Positions 37,453-45,507 of a DNA stretch of 64,000 bases are shown here, piece after piece; position 1 is the stretch's first letter, and each line of letters begins with the position of its first letter. The notes under the pieces are model-generated. The model ran no database searches and was not told the DNA's origin. It saw only the letters and a list, made by a program, of their open reading frames with translations. Origin of the DNA: an uncultured Myxococcales bacterium (lineage in GTDB: Bacteria; Myxococcota_A; Polyangia; Polyangiales; Polyangiaceae); the NCBI GenBank assembly GCA_937949945.1, contig CALFEQ010000179.1, positions 1 through 64,000 of the forward strand. Direction: 5' to 3'. A program made the translations under genes and the position numbers.

Positions 37453-38861
37453 GTCGCCCCTCCGATCGCGGACCCGGGGGCATCCATACCGTCGAGCAGA
37501 TCGAGCAGCGCGTCGCGTACGAACGCGCGATCCGGCAGAGCGCCGAGCATGCCGTAGAGCGCCGCCTTCCCTTGCGGCTGCTCGGTCATGTTGCGCGCGG
37601 CGTCGGCGGCGGCGCGGAGGTCGCTCAGGAGCTCGTCGACGACGGCCTCGTGTGCCGGGCTGACGGTGAGGTGCAGGCTCGGCGGCGACTGGCCGCGATC
37701 GAAGAACCAGCCCTTCTCACTCATCAGATCCGCGACGACGTACAGATCGAGCTTGTCGGGGCCTTCGTTCTTCGCGCCGATCGCGATGGCGGTCATCACG
37801 GGCTCGCCCAGGATCTCGAGGCCGGGGATCTCGCGCACGCCGCGTGCGATCGCGGTCGTCGCGCGCATGGCCTGCTCGGCGAGCTGCATGTAGCCCTCCT
37901 CGCCGAGGTAGCGCATCACGGCCCACGCCGCGGCGATCGGGCCGCCGGCGCGCGTCCCGAGCATGCTCGGGCTGACGAAGAGGCCGCCGGGCCAGTCGGC
38001 GTGCGCGTAGAACTGATGGCGGCGGAGCGCGCGCGTCCGGTAGAGGACCGTGGACGCGCCCTTCGCTCCGTAGCCGTACTTGTGCAGGTCGGCCGAGATC
38101 GACGTGACGCCCGGCACGCGGAAGTCGAACGGGGGCACGGGATGGCCGAGCTTCTCGAGCCACGGCAGCATGAAGCCGCCGAAGCAGGCGTCGACGTGGC
38201 AGAGGATGCCGTGATCGCTCGCGAGCTGGGCGAGCTCCGGGATCGGATCGACGACGCCGTGGGCGTACTGCGGCGCGGAGCCGACGACGAGGATGGTGTC
38301 CTTCGTGATCCGCTCTCGTGCGGCGGCGACGTCGACCGTGAAGGACGGGCCGACCGGGACCGTCACGACGCGCAGCCCGAGGACGTGCGCTGCCTTGGAG
38401 AGCGCCGGGTGCGCGGTGACGGGCAGGAGAACCTCCGGCGAGGTCACGTGGGGCCGCTCGGCGCGCGCCCAGTCGCGGGCGGTCTTGAGCGCGAGCATGA
38501 GGCTCTCGCTGCCGCCGCTCGTCATCGTGCCGGCCGCGCCCTCGGGCGCGTTCAGGAGCGCGAGCGTCATCTCGACGACCTCGGTCTCCATCCGCCGGAG
38601 GCTCGGGAACGCCATGGGGTTCAGCGCGTTCTCCGAGAAGAACGTCATGGCCGCCTCCTTCGCGACCTCGAGCACGTCGGGCCGCGCGGAGTAGACGAGG
38701 CTGAAGAGCCGCGCGCGCGACGCGTCGGCGTCGCCGTTCCGATAGTCGCGCATCGCGGCGGCGATCGCTTCGCGGGACATCCCGCGTTTCGGGAACGACC
38801 GCGTCGGGGCGGCGGCCGCGTCGTGGGCGGGGAGTCCTTGGCTGGGGCCCGAACTTTTCAT
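37449..38861 (-). CDS. PLP-dependent lyase/decarboxylase, sphingosine-phosphate-lyase-like
   Basis: The 470-residue fold type I PLP enzyme has PLP-binding features including TSGGSESLMLALKTA (near residue 110), HVDACFGGFMLPW (Asp to the PLP ring) and the Schiff-base Lys in SADLHKYGYGAKG (near 248). The sequence is closer to sphingosine-1-phosphate lyase and its bacterial relatives than to glutamate decarboxylase, but no N-terminal membrane span is present. The ATG follows AGGAGAAG. It heads the minus-strand run with the amidohydrolase and is divergent from the EamA gene 23 bp away. Confidence 0.85.
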   Translation of the reverse strand: MKSSGPSQGLPAHDAAAAPTRSFPKRGMSREAIAAAMRDYRNGDADASRARLFSLVYSARPDVLEVAKEAAMTFFSENALNPMAFPSLRRMETEVVEMTLALLNAPEGAAGTMTSGGSESLMLALKTARDWARAERPHVTSPEVLLPVTAHPALSKAAHVLGLRVVTVPVGPSFTVDVAAARERITKDTILVVGSAPQYAHGVVDPIPELAQLASDHGILCHVDACFGGFMLPWLEKLGHPVPPFDFRVPGVTSISADLHKYGYGAKGASTVLYRTRALRRHQFYAHADWPGGLFVSPSMLGTRAGGPIAAAWAVMRYLGEEGYMQLAEQAMRATTAIARGVREIPGLEILGEPVMTAIAIGAKNEGPDKLDLYVVADLMSEKGWFFDRGQSPPSLHLTVSPAHEAVVDELLSDLRAAADAARNMTEQPQGKAALYGMLGALPDRAFVRDALLDLLDGMDAPGSAIGGAT

Positions 38862-38884
38862 GGCGACTTCTCCTGGACGGCCTC

Positions 38885-39877
38885 ATGCTTCGCGTCGCGA
38901 TGACCGACGCGACCGCGGTGGATCCTTCGAAGACGGCGGGCTCCGCGCGATGGAGCCCGGCGGGCGGGAATGCTTCGCGGCGGACGGGGGCGCTCTTCGT
39001 CCTGCTCGCGGCCACCCTCTGGAGCACGGGCGGCGTCGGCGTGAAGGTCGCGGTCGCCGAGCCGCTCGTCATCGCGGGACTCCGGAGCGCGTTCGCGTTC
39101 GCCTTCATGATCGCGGTCGTGCTCCTGCGAGGCGCGGCCGCGCACGTCGTCGGCCTCTTGAAGCGGCCGCTCGTGTGGGCGGCCGCCGCGAGCTACGCGC
39201 TCATGGTCGTGACGTTCGTGCTCGCGGCACGACGGACGACGGCCGCGAACACGATCTTCATCCAGTACACCGGACCCATCTACGTCGCGCTCCTCTCGGG
39301 GCCGCTGCTCGGCGAGAGGCCGTCGCGCCACGATCTCTTGGCGGTCGTCGGGTGCGTCGTCGGGATGGGCCTCGCGTTCGGCGGGGAGCTCGGCGGCGGG
39401 CGCGCGGAGGGCAACTTCCTCGCGCTCCTGTCGAGCTTCGGCTTCGGCGGTCTGCCGCTGCTCTTGCGCCTCGATCAGAAGCGGCTCGAGCGCGAGGGCG
39501 GCGGGTCGGCCCGCGACGCCAGCGCCGCTCCGCACGCGCCGCTCGTCGCCATGTCGCTCGGCAACGCCCTCGCCGCGCTCGTGGCGCTCCCGGCGATCGT
39601 CGCGCATCCGCCCGACGGCGAGGAGCGGGTACGGACGTGGATCGTGCTCTTCCTCCTTGGCACGGTGCAGATCGGCCTCGCGTACGTGCTCTACGGCATC
39701 GCCGTGCGTCGCCTGCGCGCGCTCGAGAGCTCGCTGCTCGCGACGATCGAGCCCGTGCTCAGCCCGATCTGGGTGCTCTTCGCGACCGGCGAACGTCCGA
39801 GCGTCATGGCCGCGGCGGGAGGCGCCGTGATCGTGCTCGCGGTGATCGTACAGGCGCTCGGCAAGCGCACGCGCTGA
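38885..39877 (+). CDS. EamA/DMT-family transporter
   Basis: The 330-residue integral membrane protein has about ten membrane spans in two EamA repeats: LWSTGGVGVKVAVAEPLVIA (first repeat) and a second beginning near residue 200, ending in ESSLLATIEPVLSPIWVLF. It is a drug/metabolite exporter by family; the substrate is unknown. ATG 38885 or 38900 may be used. Its stop and that of the convergent lipoprotein gene sit one base apart, both within the palindrome CGCTGA-T-TCAGCG (39872-39884). Confidence 0.88.
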   Translation: MLRVAMTDATAVDPSKTAGSARWSPAGGNASRRTGALFVLLAATLWSTGGVGVKVAVAEPLVIAGLRSAFAFAFMIAVVLLRGAAAHVVGLLKRPLVWAAAASYALMVVTFVLAARRTTAANTIFIQYTGPIYVALLSGPLLGERPSRHDLLAVVGCVVGMGLAFGGELGGGRAEGNFLALLSSFGFGGLPLLLRLDQKRLEREGGGSARDASAAPHAPLVAMSLGNALAALVALPAIVAHPPDGEERVRTWIVLFLLGTVQIGLAYVLYGIAVRRLRALESSLLATIEPVLSPIWVLFATGERPSVMAAAGGAVIVLAVIVQALGKRTR

Positions 39878-39878
39878 T

Positions 39879-40982
39879 TCAGCGGCCCGCATCGGTTCCT
39901 CCGCTTCCGGCGTCGGCCCGAGGCGGCGGACGCGGGACGTCGCGCGGCGCGCGATCGTCGGGGATGCGCACCGCGGTCATCGATCCGTTTCCCGGCCCGA
40001 GGGCGTTCGTGCCGAGCCGGACGAGGTCCGCCGTGAGGCTCCCCGTGGCGCGGACGATCCCGTCGGGGCCCGGCGCGAAGCTCGACGTCATCGTGAGGCC
40101 CTCGACGGTCACCGGCGGGCTCTCGACCACCATCGTCGCGGGCGCCGTGAGCACGCCGGTGGCCGCGCCGTCGTCGACGGCGCAGCCCTGCACGAAGAAC
40201 GAGTAGCCCGTCGGGGGCTGAGCGTTCGGCACGAAGTCGGGCCACTCGTCGGCGGTGCCGGCGCGCGTCGACGGCGCCACGCATTCGGGCGCCGGCAAGA
40301 GCCGGCAGACGTCGGTCGCCGGGCAAGGGGAGGGGCACTCCAGCGCCGGGTTCCGATCCGCGTTCGTGAACTGCGAATGGAGCGCCCCCGTCGTCGGATC
40401 GACCTCGATGTACGCGAGGAGCTGGATCTGCGTCTGGATCGGTTTCTCGACCTCGAGGAGCACGAAGTACGTGCCGCTCTCGAACGTCGAGGTCCCCGAG
40501 GCGCACTTGACCGCGTACGAGAACGGGATGCGCACGCGGTTCTTCGCCACCCGGCCGGTCGCCGTGCTGCGGAGCCCGCCCTCGACGACGAGCACCAGCT
40601 TCGGGCCGACGGGCAACGCCGCATCGGGGATCATGCGCAGGCGCGAGCCGTCGAGCTCGAGCTCCGAGCGGGCGCCGAGATCGCCCTCGAGCGGATCGCG
40701 ACGGAGAAGGACGCGGAGCTCGGTGTTCGGATCCGCGTCCTCGTCGTACAGGTTGCCTTCGACGTCCTGGTCGTGGAACGCGACCTTCACGAAGAGCGTC
40801 GACGGATCGACCGGCGTGCCGAAATCGATGACGAGCGGCGCGCGCGGATCGTCGAGGACGCCCGACGTGAGGCCCGCGAGCACGGGCTGCGGCGGCGGCT
40901 CGTACTCCTCGCACGCGGGCGCGAGCGCGGCCGCGACCAGCGCGACCAGGACGAGCGTGAAGATGCCGACGATTCGCTTCAT
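39879..40982 (-). CDS. Lipoprotein with Ig-like domain, unknown
   Basis: The 367-residue exported protein has the signal LVAAALAPACEEYEPPP and an N-terminal region like the bacterial Ig-like fold (GVLDDPRAPLVIDFGTPVDP, near residue 41). A second part carries at least six Cys (CPSPCPATDVCRLLPAPEC). The C-terminus is Pro/Asp/Gly-rich. ATG 40982 follows GAAGGGA and lies 18 bp after the outer-membrane protein gene, so the two are likely cotranscribed and may work together on the cell surface. Confidence 0.75.
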   Translation of the reverse strand: MKRIVGIFTLVLVALVAAALAPACEEYEPPPQPVLAGLTSGVLDDPRAPLVIDFGTPVDPSTLFVKVAFHDQDVEGNLYDEDADPNTELRVLLRRDPLEGDLGARSELELDGSRLRMIPDAALPVGPKLVLVVEGGLRSTATGRVAKNRVRIPFSYAVKCASGTSTFESGTYFVLLEVEKPIQTQIQLLAYIEVDPTTGALHSQFTNADRNPALECPSPCPATDVCRLLPAPECVAPSTRAGTADEWPDFVPNAQPPTGYSFFVQGCAVDDGAATGVLTAPATMVVESPPVTVEGLTMTSSFAPGPDGIVRATGSLTADLVRLGTNALGPGNGSMTAVRIPDDRAPRDVPRPPPRADAGSGGTDAGR

Positions 40983-41000
40983 CGCTGTCGTCCCTTCACC

Positions 41001-42692
41001 TCAGAAGAAGAAGGTCCCGCGAGCTTGCAGGAGGAAGCTGCGGACGGCGTCGCCGTTGGCGTCTTCGAGCGCGCTTCCCGGGAAGAGGACGGCGCCCTCG
41101 AGGTCCGCCGCGAAGTGATCGAACATGCGGTACTGCACGCGCATGTCGATCTCGGTGCCGTAGTAGCGGCCCGGGCGGCCGCCGGCGAAGTTCACGAGGT
41201 CGTCCTCGACGCGTAGGCGGTCCCGCCGCTGCAGCGAGCCGAGCGGATCGACGAGGCGCGCCGGCGCCCACGCGAAGAGCACGCCGGCGCGGAGGAGCAG
41301 GTCGTCCATCGGCCGGACGTCGACCTGCGGGAACAGCGCGGCTGCGTTCGTGAAGGATCCGCGCGTCGCGACCTGCTCGACCGGCAGCGAGGGCGCGCCG
41401 AGGTCGCGGAGGATGCTGGCGCCGGCCGCCGCGGCGCGCGCGCTCTGGTAGGCGAGGACGTGCTCGAAGAGCAACAGGCCCACGTTGGCGTCCTCCGCGA
41501 AGCGGAACTGCGTGAGCGGCGATCGCGTCTGGGGATCGGAGTCGCCCGACGCGTAGTCGCCCTCGAGGTACAGCGAGAAGAGCGGCTGATCCCAGCGGAT
41601 GACGGCGCGGGCGCCGAGCTGCCGGATGGCCTGGCGCACGGGCGGATCGTTCGTGATGACGCGGAAGGCCTCGGCCACCTCGCGCGTCGAGCCCGTGATG
41701 AACGCCGCCTCGATGCCGGCGTGGAGATCGTTCGGGAGCCTCGACATGAGCCTGCCGCCGAACGCCGACACGGCCGTGTCGTTGTCCGTGCTCCAGCGGT
41801 AGGCGTGGTAGAGGCGCGCCTCGTAGTCGCCGCCGAGCCGATGGGTCGGCTCGAGCCAGCGGATCGCGGTGATCCAGCCGTGGAGGTCGTCCGCGAGGCG
41901 CTGCGGGTTGTCCGTGACGAGGCGGTCGTACGCGAGGATCAGGAAGACGCCCTTCGTCTCGGACCTGTCGCGGTCGGCCGGACGCTTGAACGCCTCGAGC
42001 GGTTTCGTCGCGAACAGGATGCGATCGGCGCTGTTGCCGCGGCGGGCGAAGCCGAAGCGATTGCGCCGTCCGTCGCCGTCGTTGACGGTGATCGATGCGC
42101 CCTCGGTGAACGGCTGGCGCCCGATGCGAAAGAGGCCGATCGGCGTGAGCACGTCGCCGTAGAGGCGGCGGACGAAGACGGGATCGGCGTTGCACACGCC
42201 GTAACGCCAGCTCGCCGGGTCGGTCGGGAGCTCTCCTGGGCGGAGGCTCGTGCAGATGCCCGTCACGTTCGGGTTCACGGTCCCGACGTTCGCGCCGCTC
42301 GTGGGCTCGACGCCCACGTCGGCCACGGTGCCGTTGTCTCCCCAGACGACGCCGTCGAGCACGTCGGTCGACGTGAAGAGCCGGACCTTGTCCTCCCAGT
42401 CGATGCCCGCGTCGAGGCGGAGGCGGTGCTCGATGACGGACAAGTGCCGATCGCGCCGCTGCGCGAGAGCGACCGGCCGGACCGTCACGGCGTTCGCGCG
42501 GTACTCGACGCCGCCGCGGAAGCCCATCGAAGGGCCGAGCGGCACGCGCGAGGGCGGATCCGCGGGATCCGCGTCGGACCACGGCTCGACCGCACGCGCC
42601 GAGCTCGTCAGCGTGAGGGCGCACGCGACGACGGCGGCCGCCGACAGCCGCCGGCCGTGGGTCGAGACGCCGCTCCGCCGCTCCGCGCTCAC
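41001..42692 (-). CDS. Outer-membrane beta-barrel protein, unknown
   Basis: The mature protein is predicted to be a large beta-barrel: about 560 residues after a signal peptide (AAAVVACALTLTSSARA, cleavage before VEPW), alternating hydrophobic and polar stretches, repeated aromatic strand ends, and a C-terminal Phe (QARGTFFF) as needed for barrel insertion. Content such as RIGRQPFTEGASI resembles the alginate-export/porin-like group. I place the start at GTG 42692, after GGCGGGG; ATG 42737 would add 15 residues and overlap the operator-like site. It lies between a TetR regulator and a lipoprotein gene on the same strand. Confidence 0.77.
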   Translation of the reverse strand: MSAERRSGVSTHGRRLSAAAVVACALTLTSSARAVEPWSDADPADPPSRVPLGPSMGFRGGVEYRANAVTVRPVALAQRRDRHLSVIEHRLRLDAGIDWEDKVRLFTSTDVLDGVVWGDNGTVADVGVEPTSGANVGTVNPNVTGICTSLRPGELPTDPASWRYGVCNADPVFVRRLYGDVLTPIGLFRIGRQPFTEGASITVNDGDGRRNRFGFARRGNSADRILFATKPLEAFKRPADRDRSETKGVFLILAYDRLVTDNPQRLADDLHGWITAIRWLEPTHRLGGDYEARLYHAYRWSTDNDTAVSAFGGRLMSRLPNDLHAGIEAAFITGSTREVAEAFRVITNDPPVRQAIRQLGARAVIRWDQPLFSLYLEGDYASGDSDPQTRSPLTQFRFAEDANVGLLLFEHVLAYQSARAAAAGASILRDLGAPSLPVEQVATRGSFTNAAALFPQVDVRPMDDLLLRAGVLFAWAPARLVDPLGSLQRRDRLRVEDDLVNFAGGRPGRYYGTEIDMRVQYRMFDHFAADLEGAVLFPGSALEDANGDAVRSFLLQARGTFFF

Positions 42693-42711
42693 CTGCTCAC
42701 CCCGCCGTTCT

Positions 42712-42724
42712 TTTACACCGTAAA
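42712..42724. promoter_or_regulatory. TTTAC-ACC-GTAAA palindrome, candidate TetR operator
   Basis: This perfect 5-bp-arm inverted repeat lies in the gap between the TetR gene stop (42748) and the GTG start of the outer-membrane protein (42692). It is much AT-richer than its surroundings. The position suits a site where the adjacent TetR protein would control the outer-membrane protein gene. Confidence 0.6.
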
Positions 42725-42747
42725 GGAAACCGCGCAACCCGGCGCGC

Positions 42748-43461
42748 TCATGCCCGTGGCTTTCGCGCGGCTGTTCGCTTCTTGCCCGGCGAGCCGGCGC
42801 GCTTGGTCGTGTGCTCGCGGAGCGCGCCCAAGAGCACCTCGAGCCCGAACGAGAACACGTCCTGGTAGTGCTCCGGCCCGAGCCACTCGAACACCGCAGC
42901 GAGCCGAGGCAGCGACGCGCGCGTCTCGGCCACGTCCTGTCTCGTCTCGAGCTCGCGGAGGCCGGCGAGCTCTTCGAGCGCGATCCCGCTGCAATAGGAC
43001 GCGACGGCCCGGTAGAAGCGCGCCGTGGTGCGGGCGTCGAAGCCGTGTCGCTCGGCGAGCGCGAAGAGGCGGTCGAGGAAGCGGTAGGTGCCGGGCGTGG
43101 CGAAGCGTCTCGTCGCGAGGAGCGGGAACGCGTTCGGATAGGTATGCGCGAGCGCGCGGTACGCGTGCGCGAGCCGCCGCAGCGCGTCGATGAAGTCCTG
43201 CGGCTTTCCTTTCGCGCCTTCGAAGAGGTCGGGCGCCTGTAGCTCGGAGACGAGGCGATCGACGACGGCGTCGAGGAGCGCGTCCTTGCTCGGGTAGTAC
43301 CAGTAGATGGCCATGGCCTCGACGCCGAGCGCGCGCCCGAGCTTGCGCGTGCTGAAGCCGTCGAGCCCCTCGGCTTCGATGAGCCTCAGGGCTTCGTCAC
43401 GGACGCGCTCCGACGTCAGGTGTGGCTGCGAGCGTGCCTTCTTCTTTCGAGCACCCGCCAT
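42748..43461 (-). CDS. TetR-family regulator with TetR_C-type C-terminal domain
   Basis: The 237-residue protein has the N-terminal helix-turn-helix (VRDEALRLIEAEGLDGFSTR then LGRALGVEAMAIYWYYPSKD, about residues 19-60) and a C-terminal domain like that of tetracycline-type repressors (HAYRALAHTYPNAFPLLATR). The AMAIYWY recognition helix is typical of that branch. The start is ATG 43461; the frame stays open upstream but the sequence there is antisense to the next gene. The basic tail (KRAGSPGKKRTAARKPRA) is unusual. It likely regulates the downstream outer-membrane protein gene. Confidence 0.88.
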   Translation of the reverse strand: MAGARKKKARSQPHLTSERVRDEALRLIEAEGLDGFSTRKLGRALGVEAMAIYWYYPSKDALLDAVVDRLVSELQAPDLFEGAKGKPQDFIDALRRLAHAYRALAHTYPNAFPLLATRRFATPGTYRFLDRLFALAERHGFDARTTARFYRAVASYCSGIALEELAGLRELETRQDVAETRASLPRLAAVFEWLGPEHYQDVFSFGLEVLLGALREHTTKRAGSPGKKRTAARKPRA

Positions 43462-43614
43462 CTGCCCAGTCGTCCGAGAATCCCTCCACGGCGCGACCGG
43501 GCGCAAGCGTCTTTCCGCCGGCGCCGCCGGCGCAAAGACGCGCGTGCCGCACGACGGTGACGTCAGGCCGCCTCCGCCCTCGCCATGCCGGGCGGCCGTG
43601 CTAGGGTCCGCCCC

Positions 43615-44280
43615 GTGCGCATCGGCGGAGTCTTGGTCGCGCTCATCGGTCTCTTGATGGTCGTGGTCGGGGTGTTCACCGGCTGCGGCTCGCTCTTCGT
43701 GTGGAACGGACGGCACGCGGTCGAGGTGGTCCCGATCGGCGATGTCGCGCTCACCAAGAGCTTCGTCCCCGAGTCCGGGCGCCGCTACACGCTCGGCGTA
43801 CAGGCCGTCTTCGACCGTCAGGGGCTCCAGCGGCGCGAGGGCGTCGTCGTCGTGGACGCGAAGATGCCGCTCGTCGTTCGCGTCAAGGACGACATGGGGA
43901 CGACGGTCGCGGAGTCGATCGGCTGGCTCGACCCGAACGAGCGACCGAACGTGCTCTACGGGCACGCGGCCCCGGAGGGGCCGAAGATGCCGGAGCTCGT
44001 GGTGGAACGCCTCGTGGGGCCCTTCAACGTCTCGGGCGGGACGCCGGTCACGATCGAGGTCAATCTCGGGGCCGATCGCGTCGGGAAGGCACGCATCGTC
44101 GCGCGTCGGCTCGTGATCCACGACGACGCGCTGCCGCCCTCCATCCGCAACTCCTTCGTGCTCGCCGCCTTCGGGGTCGTCGGCTTCACCGGCGGGCTGG
44201 TCCTCGTCGTGGTGGGCTGGCTCCGGCGCCGGGCGGAGCGGCGTGCTGCGAAGGGGCGCGCGGGGGCGGTCGTCGCGTGA
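43615..44280 (+). CDS. Two-span membrane protein, unknown
   Basis: The 221-residue protein has a membrane span at each end (GGVLVALIGLLMVVVGVFTG, and AAFGVVGFTGGLVLVVVGWL) and a mostly beta extracytoplasmic middle of about 145 residues. The basic C-terminus (RRRAERRAAKGRA) should be cytoplasmic. GTG 43615 has TAGGGT 7 nt upstream, matching the pattern of other starts here. It is divergent from the TetR gene. I do not recognise a family. Confidence 0.75.
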   Translation: MRIGGVLVALIGLLMVVVGVFTGCGSLFVWNGRHAVEVVPIGDVALTKSFVPESGRRYTLGVQAVFDRQGLQRREGVVVVDAKMPLVVRVKDDMGTTVAESIGWLDPNERPNVLYGHAAPEGPKMPELVVERLVGPFNVSGGTPVTIEVNLGADRVGKARIVARRLVIHDDALPPSIRNSFVLAAFGVVGFTGGLVLVVVGWLRRRAERRAAKGRAGAVVA

Positions 44281-44323
44281 TCCACGAACAACATCGTGGC
44301 ATTCGCAGGCGCGTCGTCGTTTA

Positions 44324-45322
44324 ATGCGCCCCATGCCAATTCTTCCCTCGACGCGTCGCGTGCTCGTCGCGGCGGTGTCGTTCGTGCTCGCGCTCGGCGC
44401 AGTGACCGTCGGAGGCGTTCCCTGCGAGAAGCCCGCCTATGCCCAGGCGAAGAAGCCGCGCCGGAAGCCGGCTCCTGCCCGGAAGAAGAACACGCGCGGT
44501 CAGGAGCAGCGGAACGCCGAGAAGGAGAAGGAAGAAAAGGAGAAGGAGAAAGAGAAGGAGCGGGAGCAACAGGCCGCCGCCGCGGCCGCCGCGGCCGCCG
44601 CGGAGGAGGAGAAGCGGAAGGCCGAGGAGGCCGAGGCGGCGAAGAAGGCCGAGGAGACGAAGCCCGCCGAGCCCTCCGACGACGGCGTGCTCGATCCCGA
44701 CAAGGAGGAGCCGCCGAAGGCGGTCTACCTCAGCGCCGAGATCGGGGTCACGCGCGCCGATCTCGCCGCCATCATCGACGACACCGGGTTCGATCGCACG
44801 GGGGCGTTCGGCCTCATGTACGGCCTGAGCACGGGCGTTCGCCTCAAGGACCTCCGCGTCGGTCTGCGCTGGAACATCTACGACACGACGGAGTTCACGC
44901 TCTGGGCGATCGGAGCGTCGGCCGGCTACGGCCTTCCGATGCGCCCGCTCTCCCCGGTCATCTCGGCGCACGTCGCATACGTGTTCGACCAGCGGATCCA
45001 AGGCGGCGTGATGCGTTCGTCGCTCCCGTCGGGCACCGTCCTGCCTCCCGACGTCGACGTCAAAGGGCTCCTCGCGGGGCTGGATTTCGACGCGAGCTAC
45101 TGGATGACGAACTTCATCCGCCTCGGCGCATTCGTCGGCGCGGACCTGATGTTCCTCTATCGAGAGAAGGCGGACGTTCCTCGGTCGATCTTCGGCACGG
45201 ACCCTGGCATCGAGAGCAAGCCGATTTACACCGAGGCCGGCACCGGGCTCGGGCTCAACGTGACCATCGGCCTGCGCGGCGCGTTCGACATCGGGTTCAA
45301 GCAGGCGCCGACGCCGCCCTGA
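44324..45322 (+). CDS. Exported protein with charged coiled coil and beta-barrel-like domain
   Basis: The 332-residue protein has a signal peptide (VLVAAVSFVLALGAVTVGGV), a long charged helix (about residues 40-115, rich in Lys, Glu and Ala), and a C-terminal region (about 130-325) with alternating strands and Gly/aromatic content like a small outer-membrane barrel (YGLSTGVRLKDLRVGLRWNI, then LGLNVTIGLRGAFDIGF). The coiled region could span the periplasm or bind peptidoglycan. ATG 44324 is used; ATG 44333 is equally possible. Function unknown. Confidence 0.72.
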   Translation: MRPMPILPSTRRVLVAAVSFVLALGAVTVGGVPCEKPAYAQAKKPRRKPAPARKKNTRGQEQRNAEKEKEEKEKEKEKEREQQAAAAAAAAAAEEEKRKAEEAEAAKKAEETKPAEPSDDGVLDPDKEEPPKAVYLSAEIGVTRADLAAIIDDTGFDRTGAFGLMYGLSTGVRLKDLRVGLRWNIYDTTEFTLWAIGASAGYGLPMRPLSPVISAHVAYVFDQRIQGGVMRSSLPSGTVLPPDVDVKGLLAGLDFDASYWMTNFIRLGAFVGADLMFLYREKADVPRSIFGTDPGIESKPIYTEAGTGLGLNVTIGLRGAFDIGFKQAPTPP

Positions 45323-45507
45323 TCCGTGCGCCTCGGAGGTCACGCGCGGCTGGATCGGTGATCCACCCCGCGCGTGCCAGCACGTTGCGCGCGAGTCGTG
45401 CAACGTATGAGGATTACAAATCTTTGTGTGATGTAGGTGTAAGACCGACCTAGGCACACCTCTCGCAATGGGCCCCGGCGGGGAGCGCGGCGTCATCGGA
45501 GGACGTC

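Noticed and set aside
44243..44323. An upstream extension of the coiled-coil/barrel protein gene
   Set aside because: The added residues are not signal-like and overlap the end of the preceding gene; ATG 44324 precedes a proper signal peptide.
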